A DNA stretch of 64,000 bases from Bacteroidota bacterium (GTDB lineage Bacteria; Bacteroidota; Bacteroidia; Bacteroidales; CAIWKO01). Position 1 is the stretch's first letter, and each line of letters begins with the position of its first letter. The stretch is from assembly GCA_037133915.1 (NCBI GenBank), contig JBAXND010000003.1:80233-144232 (forward strand). Direction: 5' to 3'. The notes under the pieces are model-generated. The model was not told where the DNA came from. It saw only the letters and a program-made list of their open reading frames with translations, and made no database searches. The position numbers and the translations under genes are program-made. Of this stretch, positions 1-8,297 are shown piece after piece.

Positions 1-652
1 TTTCTTTAATATGGAGCTCTTTAGGGATGCACTCTCTGCTTTCTTCTTTCGTGAATGCAAGAATACTTCGTTTCGCATTTTTCCCGCCAACGGCCATGAT
101 ATCTGTTTGCTGATTCAGAAATAATTTCTGTGAAAGAGCTGTCAGAATTGCTTTTTGAACGTTTTCGCGAGGCAGAATAATCCACAATGGTGCACCTCTC
201 TTCAGTAAAATAGACGCGCCGTGCAACAAATCTTCAAGCGGTAATTCGTCGTCATGCCGTGCAATTGTTTTTGCTTTATCCGGATTTCGAAGGCTTCTGT
301 TGAAATAGGGAGGATTCGATACAATTAGGTCATAGTGTGAAGTAGCGGAAGTGAGAAATTTTTGTAATGAAATATTGCTCACACTCAAATTATCTTTCCA
401 CGGACTGGCGATGAAGTTTTGTTGTGCTTTTTCAGAAGCAAAATTATCGATTTCAATAGTGTCAATAATGGCTGACGGGAAGCGTTGTGCCAGCATCAGC
501 GCCACAATGCCGCATCCGGTTCCCACGTCAAGAATTCGTGCCGGGGCATTCGCTGCGGCCATGGCTCCAAGCAATACCGCATCAGTACCAATTTTCATGG
601 CACAGCCTGAGTCGTCAATACTAAATTGTTTAAATCGGAAAGCGGGTTTCAT
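1..652 (-). CDS. trmN6: tRNA1(Val) (adenine-37-N6)-methyltransferase, TrmN6/YfiC family (partial, 3' end outside window)
   Basis: SAM-dependent enzyme expected to methylate N6 of A37 in tRNA-Val. About 217 codons are present, reading from 652 to the left edge without a stop. A class I methyltransferase glycine motif (LDVGTGCGI, residues 41-49) is followed by NPPY at 113-116, the signature of amino-group DNA/RNA methylases. The family is usually about 240 residues, so only the last few dozen are missing. The ATG overlaps the rimM stop as ATGA, so the gene is translationally coupled as the third gene of rpsP-rimM-trmN6. In many bacteria trmD follows rimM; here a different tRNA methylase takes that place. 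Related RNA or protein N-methylases are the main alternative. Confidence 0.88.
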   Translation of the reverse strand, partial: MKPAFRFKQFSIDDSGCAMKIGTDAVLLGAMAAANAPARILDVGTGCGIVALMLAQRFPSAIIDTIEIDNFASEKAQQNFIASPWKDNLSVSNISLQKFLTSATSHYDLIVSNPPYFNRSLRNPDKAKTIARHDDELPLEDLLHGASILLKRGAPLWIILPRENVQKAILTALSQKLFLNQQTDIMAVGGKNAKRSILAFTKEESRECIPKELHIKE

Positions 653-1176
653 TGAAGGTAGAAGTCAATCAGTCCTTCGGGTGCATTCACATGAATTTCT
701 TTTTTGCGGCGGTCGATGCGCGATATAACTTCAGCCACCGCAGGCAGCAGTATCTCATGCTTGCCGGATTTAATACGAATCACGTCCTGATGAGTCATGT
801 GTATGTAGCCGTCAAGCTGCCCGATATTCCCTTTTTCTTTGTCAATGACATTGAATCCGATTAACAGGCGCAAGGCTTTTTGATCGTCAATATTGGCCGG
901 AAGTAATTCCTGTGGGAGCCAGACATTTTTACCGAGAATTAATTGTGTATCATCAGACGAATTGATATCCTCAAAGTGTGCCAGCATCAGGTCTTCGCTT
1001 CGCGAATCGATAGATTCAATAAAAAATGGAACCAGTTTATTGTCTATTTCAACAAAAAATGATTCCATTTTTTCATAATCCATTGCAAGTCCGATTTGAA
1101 CCAGAATCATTACATCTCCCTTGTACCCGAATGATTTCAGGATTTTACCAAGGCAAAAGCAATCATTTTGTGTCAT
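649..1176 (-). CDS. rimM: 16S rRNA processing protein RimM
   Basis: Assembly factor that binds ribosomal protein S19 and helps mature the head of the 30S subunit. The 175-residue length is normal. The N-terminal beta-barrel part begins with GKILKSFGYKGDV, matching the conserved start of the family, and the C-terminal half is a PRC-barrel ending in a VNAPEGLIDFYLQ-type tail. It lies 21 bases downstream of rpsP and overlaps trmN6 by 4 bases, so the three genes are very probably one transcript. The rpsP-rimM order is the classical one. Sequence identity is moderate but context makes the assignment firm. Confidence 0.92.
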   Translation of the reverse strand: MTQNDCFCLGKILKSFGYKGDVMILVQIGLAMDYEKMESFFVEIDNKLVPFFIESIDSRSEDLMLAHFEDINSSDDTQLILGKNVWLPQELLPANIDDQKALRLLIGFNVIDKEKGNIGQLDGYIHMTHQDVIRIKSGKHEILLPAVAEVISRIDRRKKEIHVNAPEGLIDFYLQ

Positions 1177-1197
1177 CGGAGAAAAGACAAATGAAAA

Positions 1198-1764
1198 CTA
1201 TTCGTTGTTTTCCTGTTCTGTCGTTTCAATTTGAGGAGCATCAGCAGGTGTTTCTGCAGGTGCTTCTGCTTCAGCATCCCTTTTCGCGTTAAGTTCATCA
1301 AGCGCTTTGGCTCTTTTCTTCGCGAGCATGTCTGCTTTGGCAATGTTTACGCGGGCTTCTGCTTCAAGGCGTTTTTTAATAACATCTCTTTTCGACATCT
1401 CATGCATTTTGCGTTTTGCGTCGATTTGAGCTTGCTTGTCGGCTACCCATGCCTGGAACTTGGCTTCAGCCTGTTCCTGTGTAAGGGCTCCTTTAGCAAC
1501 ACCTTTGAGAAGATGGCTCTTGATCATAACTCCTTTGTAAGAAAGGATTGCGCGGACAGTTCCTGTCGGGCGTGCACCTTTTTGTACCCAATCAAGGGCT
1601 TTGTCGAAGTCAATGCTGATAGTTGCTGGTCTGGTGAGTGGGTTGTACGTGCCAATTTTATCTTTAAATTTCCCGTCACGAGGTGCACGACCATCGGCAA
1701 TTACAATATGGAAAAAGGCCTGACCTTTTTTACCATGTCTCTGTAATCTGATTTTTACTGGCAT
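1198..1764 (-). CDS. rpsP: 30S ribosomal protein S16 (bS16) with long C-terminal extension
   Basis: The first 80 or so residues are a canonical S16, starting MPVKIRLQRHGKKGQAF and including the conserved DGRAPRDGKF segment. At 188 residues it is more than twice the usual size. The extra 105 residues are rich in Lys, Ala and Glu, predicted helical, and end in an acidic, proline-containing tail. Extended S16 proteins are known in Bacteroidetes. It is the first gene of rpsP-rimM-trmN6; a TATATTTG -7 element lies about 63 bases upstream. The function of the tail is unknown; it may reach across the 30S surface or bind an assembly factor. Confidence 0.95.
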   Translation of the reverse strand: MPVKIRLQRHGKKGQAFFHIVIADGRAPRDGKFKDKIGTYNPLTRPATISIDFDKALDWVQKGARPTGTVRAILSYKGVMIKSHLLKGVAKGALTQEQAEAKFQAWVADKQAQIDAKRKMHEMSKRDVIKKRLEAEARVNIAKADMLAKKRAKALDELNAKRDAEAEAPAETPADAPQIETTEQENNE

Positions 1765-1826
1765 AATGTTAAACTTAAAATGTTAGAATTTTTTTTAAAT
1801 GGGTTGCAAATTTGCGATTTTTTTTT

Positions 1827-1834
1827 CAAATATA
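1827..1834 (-). promoter_or_regulatory. Putative Bacteroidetes -7 promoter element of the rpsP operon
   Basis: On the minus strand this reads TATATTTG, a full match to TAnnTTTG. A TTG lies 16 bases further upstream, somewhat close for the usual -33 spacing. Transcription would begin near 1820, giving a leader of about 55 bases before rpsP. Confidence 0.5.
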
Positions 1835-1884
1835 AAAATTTATCTCATAACAATTTGCAGGAAAACAAGTTAATCGGCAATAAA

Positions 1885-2514
1885 TCAGGAGAACGCCCCG
1901 TATTCTGAAAGTCTCACTGTGGAAGAACAAAACGGGAATTCATATTTTTTGTCGTTTGAAAATATGATGATAAGCCTGTTGGCTAATGAGCTATTTGTCA
2001 GGTTTATATACCAGTCTATACCATCCTGATCCAAATTGGTACAAGGTTCATCAAGCAGTATCACAGGGACTTCGCTGAGTAAAGCAAGGAGTAATTTAAC
2101 GCGCTGTTTCATACCTGACGAAAAATCGCGTAAAATTTTATCCCTGAACTGAGGGTAACCTAACAAATCAAAGAGGTCGTTTTCTTTATAGGTTTGGGTA
2201 AGAGGTTTAAACCCGAAATGAAACCGAATCATTTCCTGCAGACTGAACTCTTCAATAAGCTCAAGATAGGGCGCAGCAACGGCAATGTGTGTAAATGCTT
2301 CGTTATCGGGAATATTTTTATTGTTAAGATTATAAATGACTTTTCCCTCACCCGGGAGCATAAAACCTGCAATTAGCTTCAACAGCGTTGATTTGCCGGA
2401 CCCGTTAGGGCCGGTGACGGCATAACACTGCCCCGGCAGGAAGGTGTGGGTAAAATCGCTGATTACCGCCTGTTTGCCAAAGCTCTTAGAAACATGCTGA
2501 AGTTCAATTGTCAT
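1885..2514 (-). CDS. ABC transporter ATP-binding protein, CcmA-like, lacking the switch histidine
   Basis: A single nucleotide-binding domain of 209 residues. Visible motifs are Walker A (GPNGSGKST, 35-43), the ABC signature as FSSGMKQ (131-137) and Walker B ending in LLDEP (about 153-157). The H-loop, normally a histidine after the last beta strand, reads FSNDKK (185-190), so the switch histidine appears to be replaced by Asn187. No membrane subunit is adjacent, so the partner permease must be elsewhere. It follows lpxA by 12 bases on the same strand and is probably cotranscribed with the lipid A genes. The transported substrate cannot be deduced; a role in envelope lipid or haem export would be speculation. 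Confidence 0.8.
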   Translation of the reverse strand: MTIELQHVSKSFGKQAVISDFTHTFLPGQCYAVTGPNGSGKSTLLKLIAGFMLPGEGKVIYNLNNKNIPDNEAFTHIAVAAPYLELIEEFSLQEMIRFHFGFKPLTQTYKENDLFDLLGYPQFRDKILRDFSSGMKQRVKLLLALLSEVPVILLDEPCTNLDQDGIDWYINLTNSSLANRLIIIFSNDKKYEFPFCSSTVRLSEYGAFS

Positions 2515-2526
2515 GTTGCTCCCCGC

Positions 2527-3321
2527 TTATTTTTCCTTTGCGTTGCGGGTATAACCTTTCATGATACCGCGCTGGCTGCCTGATATAAAAGAAATAATTT
2601 CATCCCGCTCAGGTGTTGCAGGCATTTCAGCCTCCACAATCCGCAATGCCTGAGTTACATTAAATCCTTTTACAAAAATGATGCGGTAGATATCCTGAAT
2701 TTCTTTGATTTTTTCGGAAGAATAACCTCTTCTTCTGAGACCGATAGAGTTGATTCCTGAGAAGGAAAGCGGCTCTCTTGCTGCTTTGCAGAAAGGCGGA
2801 ACGTCTTTTCTCACCAACCCGCCGCCGCCAATAAAGGAATGAATTCCAATATTAACAAACTGGTGGATAGCAACCAGGCCTCCGACTATGGCCCAGTCGT
2901 CGATGCGGATATGACCTGCAAGTGCGGCTGAATTCGCCAATATTACGTTGTTCCCGATAATGCAATCGTGTGCTACATGAACATAAGCCATTAACAAACA
3001 GTTGCTCCCAATAGTTGTTTCGTAATTAGCCCGTGTGCCCCGGTGAATAGTGGCAAATTCGCGGATTGTGGTATTATCGCCAATCCGAACAATGCTGTCT
3101 TCGCCGCTGTACTTGAGATCTTGTGGCATGGCCGAAATAACTGAGCCTGGAAATATCTTGCAATTCTTTCCGATGCGGGCGCCTTCAAGTATGGTTACAT
3201 TTGGCCCAATCCATGTTCCTTCCCCAATCTCAACATTTTTGTCAATAAATACATACGGCTCTATTCCAACATTGTTGGCAATTTTGGCCTGAGGATGAAC
3301 ATAGGCAAGGGGCTGGTTCAT
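2527..3321 (-). CDS. lpxA: Acyl-ACP--UDP-N-acetylglucosamine O-acyltransferase LpxA
   Basis: First committed acyl transfer of lipid A synthesis: adds a 3-hydroxyacyl chain to UDP-GlcNAc. The 264-residue protein is a left-handed parallel beta-helix of hexapeptide repeats (for example VEIGEGTWIGPNV) with a C-terminal helical domain. The segment HVAHDCIIGN carries His118, aligned with the catalytic histidine of the E. coli enzyme (His125). Its ATG overlaps the stop of lpxC/fabZ as ATGA, so the two are translationally coupled. The order lpxC/fabZ-lpxA is standard in Bacteroidetes. Confidence 0.96.
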   Translation of the reverse strand: MNQPLAYVHPQAKIANNVGIEPYVFIDKNVEIGEGTWIGPNVTILEGARIGKNCKIFPGSVISAMPQDLKYSGEDSIVRIGDNTTIREFATIHRGTRANYETTIGSNCLLMAYVHVAHDCIIGNNVILANSAALAGHIRIDDWAIVGGLVAIHQFVNIGIHSFIGGGGLVRKDVPPFCKAAREPLSFSGINSIGLRRRGYSSEKIKEIQDIYRIIFVKGFNVTQALRIVEAEMPATPERDEIISFISGSQRGIMKGYTRNAKEK

Positions 3322-4724
3322 TTTTTCACGTTTTTAACGATCTGAGCAAGCAATTCGGCCTCCATCACAACTTTATCATTCACATACGCAACGCCACGCA
3401 TATGGCAAATACCTCTGCGGATAGGTGCCATCAGTTCAAGTTTAAAAATGATAGTATCGCCGGGAACTACCTTGTTTTTAAAGCGGGCATTTTCTATTTT
3501 CAGGAAATAAGTGATATAATTTTCAGGATCGGGAACCCGGCTCAGTGCGAAGATTCCGCCAACCTGCGCCATGGCTTCCACAATGAGTACACCCGGCATT
3601 ACCGGTTCTTGTGGAAAATGCCCGGTAAAAAACTGCTCATTCATCGTAACATTTTTCAGCCCGGTAATGCGGGTTTCATCCATGTCGATGATTTTATCGA
3701 TAAGCAGAAGAGGGTAGCGGTGTGGCAATGTCTTCTGTATATGCATGATATCGTACAGGGGCTTTTTCTTGATAAGGTCCCATGTCGATTCCACAGCTAT
3801 TTTTTCAGGTTTGGTTATCGATGACTCTGCTTTAATTTGTTTCGCAAACTGAACATTTGAAAAATGTCCCGGACGCTTAACAATTAAATGTGCCTTAAGT
3901 GTGGCTCCAAGAAGTGCAAGGTCACCAACAACATCAAGCAGTTTATGGCGGGCCGGTTCATTCGGAAAATTTAACTCAAGGTTGTTCAGGATGCCTTCTT
4001 TAAGTACTGTAACTTTTGGGTTATTAAATACTTTGGCGAGGTGTTCCAGTTCTTTTTGCGAAATAATGCGGTTGATAAAAACAATGGCAGTATTCAAGTC
4101 ACCGCCTTTGATAAGGTCATTATCAATCAAATATTCAAGCTCATGTAAAAACACGAAGGTTCTGCTTGATGCAATTTTATCGGCAAACTGGTCAATGTCG
4201 TCCAATGTTGCAAACTGTGTTCCCAGAACAGTTGTGTCATAATCAATCATGCACGATACCTTGAAGGTATCACTGGGAATGGCAATCATTTCTACTTTAC
4301 GAACCGGATCGTTGTATATTACATTGGATTTTAGCTCAATATATTTTTTTTCAACGTTCTGCTCTACAAGACCAGCACTTTTCAGAATGGCTACAATTTC
4401 TTTTGAGCTGCCATCCAGAATCGGCGTTTCTTCACCATTGATTTCCATCAGAACGTTGTCTATTGACAGGCCTTTGAGTGCTGCCAGCGTATGTTCTATG
4501 GTACTGACGCGGGCTCCATTTTCTTCAATACTGGTTCCGCGGCTGGTGTCCACAACATGCTGAACCAGCGCATGAATCATAGGTTGACCTTCAATATCCG
4601 TTCTCTTAAAAACGTATCCAAAATCCTCAGGGGCAGGCTTAAATGTAAGCGTGACCTCCTGTCCGGTGTGCAATCCTTTGCCGGATATGCTTACCGTATT
4701 TGTTATAGTTATTTGTCTTGCCAT
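3318..4724 (-). CDS. lpxC/fabZ: Bifunctional UDP-3-O-acyl-N-acetylglucosamine deacetylase / 3-hydroxyacyl-ACP dehydratase (LpxC-FabZ fusion)
   Basis: Residues 1 to about 305 are LpxC, the zinc deacetylase committing UDP-GlcNAc to lipid A. Zinc-ligand segments are visible as TIEHTLAAL and PARHKLLDVVGD. Residues from about 320 are FabZ, which dehydrates 3-hydroxyacyl-ACP, with the active-site segment GHFPQEPVMPGVLIVEAMAQ holding the His and Glu. This fusion is a hallmark of Bacteroidetes and puts enzymes that compete for the hydroxyacyl-ACP pool on one chain. I start it at the ATG at 4724 (MARQITIT, 468 residues), which aligns with family N termini; a TTG four codons upstream is less likely. 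A -7 element lies 37 bases upstream. Confidence 0.96.
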   Translation of the reverse strand: MARQITITNTVSISGKGLHTGQEVTLTFKPAPEDFGYVFKRTDIEGQPMIHALVQHVVDTSRGTSIEENGARVSTIEHTLAALKGLSIDNVLMEINGEETPILDGSSKEIVAILKSAGLVEQNVEKKYIELKSNVIYNDPVRKVEMIAIPSDTFKVSCMIDYDTTVLGTQFATLDDIDQFADKIASSRTFVFLHELEYLIDNDLIKGGDLNTAIVFINRIISQKELEHLAKVFNNPKVTVLKEGILNNLELNFPNEPARHKLLDVVGDLALLGATLKAHLIVKRPGHFSNVQFAKQIKAESSITKPEKIAVESTWDLIKKKPLYDIMHIQKTLPHRYPLLLIDKIIDMDETRITGLKNVTMNEQFFTGHFPQEPVMPGVLIVEAMAQVGGIFALSRVPDPENYITYFLKIENARFKNKVVPGDTIIFKLELMAPIRRGICHMRGVAYVNDKVVMEAELLAQIVKNVKK

Positions 4725-4760
4725 TTCAGCCGGCAAAATTAGTAAATCCTAGTTTTCGTG

Positions 4761-4768
4761 CAAATATA
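4761..4768 (-). promoter_or_regulatory. Putative -7 promoter element for lpxC/fabZ-lpxA-ABC
   Basis: Minus-strand TATATTTG followed by CAC, a full match to TAnnTTTG. It sits 37 bases before the chosen ATG, in the 85-base gap after the alanine-dehydrogenase-like gene. No clear TTG is present at the ideal -33 distance. Confidence 0.5.
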
Positions 4769-4809
4769 TTTAGCCAAATCGGCAAAATAAGACGCGTTCT
4801 ATGGCAAAA

Positions 4810-6033
4810 TCAATGAAATGCGGCCATCAGAAGCTCAATATCCTGGAAGGGAATGTTGTATGTTTTACTGATATATTCGTTGGTTAGGATGCCATTATAA
4901 ATATATACTCCTGCTCTTACTCCGGAATCGGACTTAAGAAGGTTGCTCAGGCTGCCTTCTTCACCTATTCTGGAAATGATAGGCGCAAAAAAGTTGCTCA
5001 AAGCGTAGGAGGCGGTGTGAGGTACTTTACTGGCAATATTCGGCACACAGTAATGCGTAACGCCGTGTTTTTTAAAAACGGGATGCGTATGGTTCGTACA
5101 GCGGGATGTTTCAATACACCCGCCCTGAGCAATACTGACATCAATAAGAACGGAGCCGTTGGGCATTTCGCGGACCATATCTTCGGTAATAACACAAGGA
5201 ATACTTCCGGATGGTGAATGCAAAGCTCCAATTACCACATCGGCTGAACGGAGCGCTTTGATAAGAACTTTTTGTTGAATCACTGAAGTGAATAAACGCT
5301 GGTTCAACTTATTTTGAATACTTCTGAGTTTAAAAATATTATCATCAAAAATCTTGACCAATGCTCCCATTCCAAGTGCGGTACGTGCAGCAAATTCGCC
5401 AACGGTGCCCGCACCAATAATTACTACCTCGGCGGGCGTGATGCCTGAAAAACCACCTAAAATTTTGCCTTTGCCATATTCTATGCTGCTTAGGTATTCC
5501 GCGGCCAATGAAATAGCTGTTGTTCCTACAATTTCGCTGAGTGATCTGATTACCGGGTAACCGTTTGTTCTGTCCTTGATGTGTTCGTACGAAAGTGCCG
5601 TAATTTTTTTTGCCGAAAGGCGTTTGAAATACTCGTTGTTTTGCCCCGGCAGGTTGAGTGCCGAAAATATGGATGAACGCGGTTTCAGCATTTCAATTTC
5701 AGAGAGCAGGGGCGGAGCCACTTTAAAAATAATATCGGTTTTAAAAATTTCTTCGGGAGAAAAAACAATTTGTGCGCCGGCCTCACTGTATTCATGGTCG
5801 GGAAAATGTGCCGATTTACCTGCGTTTGATTCAACAAAGACCTGATGTCCGTTATTAATTAAAACGCCGATTGCTTCGGGAACGAGTGCAATGCGGTTTT
5901 CCTGAAATGCTATTTCGCGGGGAACGCCGATAGAGAATTTTGCCCTTTGCCTTTTGGTTTCCAGCATTTCGGTTTGCGGCATCAAATGCTCCGATTGTGC
6001 GTATTTCAGAAACCCCTTTTTAGTAGTATTCAT
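4810..6033 (-). CDS. Alanine dehydrogenase / PNT-family protein, atypical
   Basis: Member of the alanine dehydrogenase and NAD(P) transhydrogenase-alpha family, 407 residues with about 30 residues before the catalytic fold. The Rossmann motif GAGTVGEFAARTALGMGA and the substrate-side lysine in FKVAPP are present. The catalytic histidine, found in a YLHLA segment in true alanine dehydrogenases, aligns here with ALNLP, so His appears replaced by Asn. From memory, Bacteroidetes relatives annotated as ald have SALQL at this place, so this may be a separate clade with a different or lost activity. It is followed by lpxC/fabZ and preceded by tsaE on the same strand. The product name is family-level only. 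Confidence 0.75.
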   Translation of the reverse strand: MNTTKKGFLKYAQSEHLMPQTEMLETKRQRAKFSIGVPREIAFQENRIALVPEAIGVLINNGHQVFVESNAGKSAHFPDHEYSEAGAQIVFSPEEIFKTDIIFKVAPPLLSEIEMLKPRSSIFSALNLPGQNNEYFKRLSAKKITALSYEHIKDRTNGYPVIRSLSEIVGTTAISLAAEYLSSIEYGKGKILGGFSGITPAEVVIIGAGTVGEFAARTALGMGALVKIFDDNIFKLRSIQNKLNQRLFTSVIQQKVLIKALRSADVVIGALHSPSGSIPCVITEDMVREMPNGSVLIDVSIAQGGCIETSRCTNHTHPVFKKHGVTHYCVPNIASKVPHTASYALSNFFAPIISRIGEEGSLSNLLKSDSGVRAGVYIYNGILTNEYISKTYNIPFQDIELLMAAFH

Positions 6034-6175
6034 CGTTCAATTATTCATAAAAACAGAAATATAAAGATACGAAATAATATTTACGATGGGCAAGAATTTG
6101 TTGGTAGGGGCAGGCAAATTCATCTATCGCGAATAGTTTTGAATGAAACACGCGCTGCTGAGAACCTTTTATTTC

Positions 6176-6589
6176 CTAAAAGTGAATCAATCGGTTTCCG
6201 CTATTTTCATCAACATCAATAGTAACGGAAACGGTTTCGGGTGGTAGAAGTTCTGTCGTTTTTTCGGGCCATTCAATGAAGCAATAATTACCACTGTAAA
6301 AATACTCTTCGTAGCCAATATCGAAGATTTCGCGTATGTCTTTTATTCTGTAAAAATCAAAATGGAATATTTCTCCGTGAACGGATGATTTATACACGTT
6401 GACAATGGTAAAGGTGGGACTGCTTGTGTTTCCTTCCACGCCCAGTGTTTCACACAGAACTTTTATCAGTGTTGTTTTTCCGGCGCCCATTTTTCCGGAA
6501 AATGCAAACAGGCGTGCATCAGGATGTGCCGCTATCAATGCCCGGGCGGCATCGGGCAGCTGGTTTAGTTCGGTGCAGGTGAATTGCAT
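6176..6589 (-). CDS. tsaE: tRNA threonylcarbamoyladenosine biosynthesis ATPase TsaE
   Basis: P-loop ATPase that with TsaB and TsaD makes the universal t6A37 tRNA modification. The 137-residue length is typical. Walker A is GKMGAGKTT (32-40); SSPTFTIVNVY, HFDFYRI and the terminal IEWPEK are further family hallmarks. The gene lies 20 bases downstream of porX on the same strand and is likely cotranscribed with it. The ald-like gene follows after 142 bases. Confidence 0.94.
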   Translation of the reverse strand: MQFTCTELNQLPDAARALIAAHPDARLFAFSGKMGAGKTTLIKVLCETLGVEGNTSSPTFTIVNVYKSSVHGEIFHFDFYRIKDIREIFDIGYEEYFYSGNYCFIEWPEKTTELLPPETVSVTIDVDENSGNRLIHF

Positions 6590-6609
6590 ATGAAGTCGTA
6601 TAATTTCCG

Positions 6610-8166
6610 CTACTGTTTCGGCTCCAGATGAATGAATGGAATCAGGGCTTCTTCGAGCGAGAGTCCGCCATGCTGAAAGGTGTTGCGGTAATAATTAACA
6701 TAATAATTGTAGTTATTCGGATAGGCAAAGAAGTCGTTCTCCCGGCAAAAAATATACGAAGTGCTGACATTGACCTTTGGAAGGTAAATGTCTTGTGGAT
6801 TGCGAACTTCAAATACCTCACGCCGGTCATAATCAAGAGCTCTTCCGAGCTTGTAACGTAGGTTCGTATTGGTGTTTTTATCTCCAATCACCTTGACGGG
6901 ATTTGTAACTTTTACAGAACCGTGGTCGGTGGTAATTACTATACTGATGGCGTGTTCAGATGCCATGCGGATTACTTCAAAAAGTGGTGAATGGGAGAAC
7001 CACGAAAGGGTGAGGGAGCGGTATGCCGATTCGTCGTCGGCAAGTTCGCGTATCACTTCCATCTCGGTGCGTGCATGCGAAAGCATATCAACGAAATTAT
7101 ACACCAAAATGTTTAATTTATTTTGCAGGATATTCGAGAAGTTTTCGACGTATCGTTTTCCGGCAGCATGGTTCAATATCTTGTTATAACTGTATTTGAT
7201 GTCTTTTCCGTAGCGTTTCAGCAGCTCTCCAAAAAGTTCCGACTCAAACTGGTTTTTTGTACCTTCTTCCATTTCTTCCACCCAGTATTTCGGATATTTT
7301 TTTTCAATTTCAGACGGAAGCAGACCTGAGAAAATAGCATTACGCGCATATTGTGTTGCTGTAGGCAAAATGCTGTAAAACATATCGTCATTAATTACCC
7401 GGTAATATTCTTCTATTACAGGTTGCAGTACTTTCCACTGGTCATAGCGCAGATTGTCAATGAGTATAAACAGCACACGATTAGGACTGTTGAATAGCGG
7501 AAACAGCCGTTCCTTAAGCAAGGTGTGCGATAAGGTCGGGATGTCGGCATCTTTGCCGCTGAGCCAGTCCATGTAATGTGCTTCATAGAATTTGGTGAAC
7601 ATTACACTGACTTCCTTCTTTTGCATGTTCAGCACTTCGCTCATGCTGTTGTCGTTCGATTTTTCGAGTTCAAGCTCCCAGAAAACCAATTTTTTATAAA
7701 CATCAATCCATTCCCGTGAACTCATCCTCGGCGATAACCCGTTGCTGATAGAACGAAATTCCTGTTGATAGGCGTGTGCGGTTTTTTCACCAAGAATCCT
7801 TTTGTTTTCCAGATTTTTCTTTAGAACCAATAATATCTGATTTGGATTTACGGGTTTAATCAGGTAATCGGAGATGCTTTTGCCAATGGCATCTTCCATT
7901 AAGTCCTCTGCCTCATTTTTGGTAATCATAATAACCGGAATGTTGGGCAAACTATTTTTTATTTGAGAAAGTGTTTCCAATCCCGATAATCCCGGCATGT
8001 TCTCATCAAGAAAGATTATATCGAAGGTCTGCGTTTTAATCATATCAAGGGCTTCGTTGCCATTGTTTGACGTAAAAACGTCGTATCCTTTTTCTTTTAA
8101 AAATAAAATATGCGGTTTAAGCAGGTCAATTTCATCGTCGACCCATAATATTTTAATTTTCGCCAT
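6610..8166 (-). CDS. porX: PorX-like response regulator with C-terminal PglZ domain
   Basis: Residues 1-120 form a receiver domain: acidic Asp10/Asp11, phospho-acceptor Asp54 in FLDENMPG and the lysine of LIKPV. After a helical linker, residues from about 210 to 518 form a PglZ domain of the alkaline-phosphatase superfamily, with metal-site segments LIDNLRYDQWK, TATQYARNA, VITTDHGS and HGG near the end. This architecture matches PorX, which with the kinase PorY controls type IX secretion; the PglZ domain of PorX has been reported to hydrolyse cyclic oligonucleotides. The partner kinase is not in the window. The link is supported by two T9SS cargo genes at 30.4-39.9 kb. The gene is first in a unit with tsaE. 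Confidence 0.9.
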   Translation of the reverse strand: MAKIKILWVDDEIDLLKPHILFLKEKGYDVFTSNNGNEALDMIKTQTFDIIFLDENMPGLSGLETLSQIKNSLPNIPVIMITKNEAEDLMEDAIGKSISDYLIKPVNPNQILLVLKKNLENKRILGEKTAHAYQQEFRSISNGLSPRMSSREWIDVYKKLVFWELELEKSNDNSMSEVLNMQKKEVSVMFTKFYEAHYMDWLSGKDADIPTLSHTLLKERLFPLFNSPNRVLFILIDNLRYDQWKVLQPVIEEYYRVINDDMFYSILPTATQYARNAIFSGLLPSEIEKKYPKYWVEEMEEGTKNQFESELFGELLKRYGKDIKYSYNKILNHAAGKRYVENFSNILQNKLNILVYNFVDMLSHARTEMEVIRELADDESAYRSLTLSWFSHSPLFEVIRMASEHAISIVITTDHGSVKVTNPVKVIGDKNTNTNLRYKLGRALDYDRREVFEVRNPQDIYLPKVNVSTSYIFCRENDFFAYPNNYNYYVNYYRNTFQHGGLSLEEALIPFIHLEPKQ

Positions 8167-8180
8167 AATGTTCTATGTTC

Positions 8181-8188
8181 TATTTTTG
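8181..8188 (+). promoter_or_regulatory. Putative -7 promoter element for the HD hydrolase-lpxD pair
   Basis: Plus-strand TATTTTTG followed by CA, a full match to TAnnTTTG, about 110 bases before the HD-domain gene in the 131-base divergent gap with porX. No TTG at the expected -33 distance. Confidence 0.45.
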
Positions 8189-8277
8189 CACAATTGTATA
8201 ACAGGAAACTTTAAAAAAAATTGTAATATTGGCGGCTTGAATTTTGATTCAGTAAGTGCCGGCCATATTTTGAAGCT

Positions 8278-8285
8278 CAAAATTA
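8278..8285 (-). promoter_or_regulatory. Possible -7 promoter element for porX-tsaE
   Basis: On the minus strand this reads TAATTTTG. It lies about 112 bases before porX, at the far side of the divergent gap, so the two leaders would overlap in opposite directions. Single-element evidence only. Confidence 0.3.
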
Positions 8286-8297
8286 GTCATTATTTCA

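Noticed and set aside
1231..1746. 171-codon open frame on the plus strand
   Set aside because: Entirely antisense to rpsP, whose product is unmistakable; composition Cys/Phe-rich as expected for an antisense frame.
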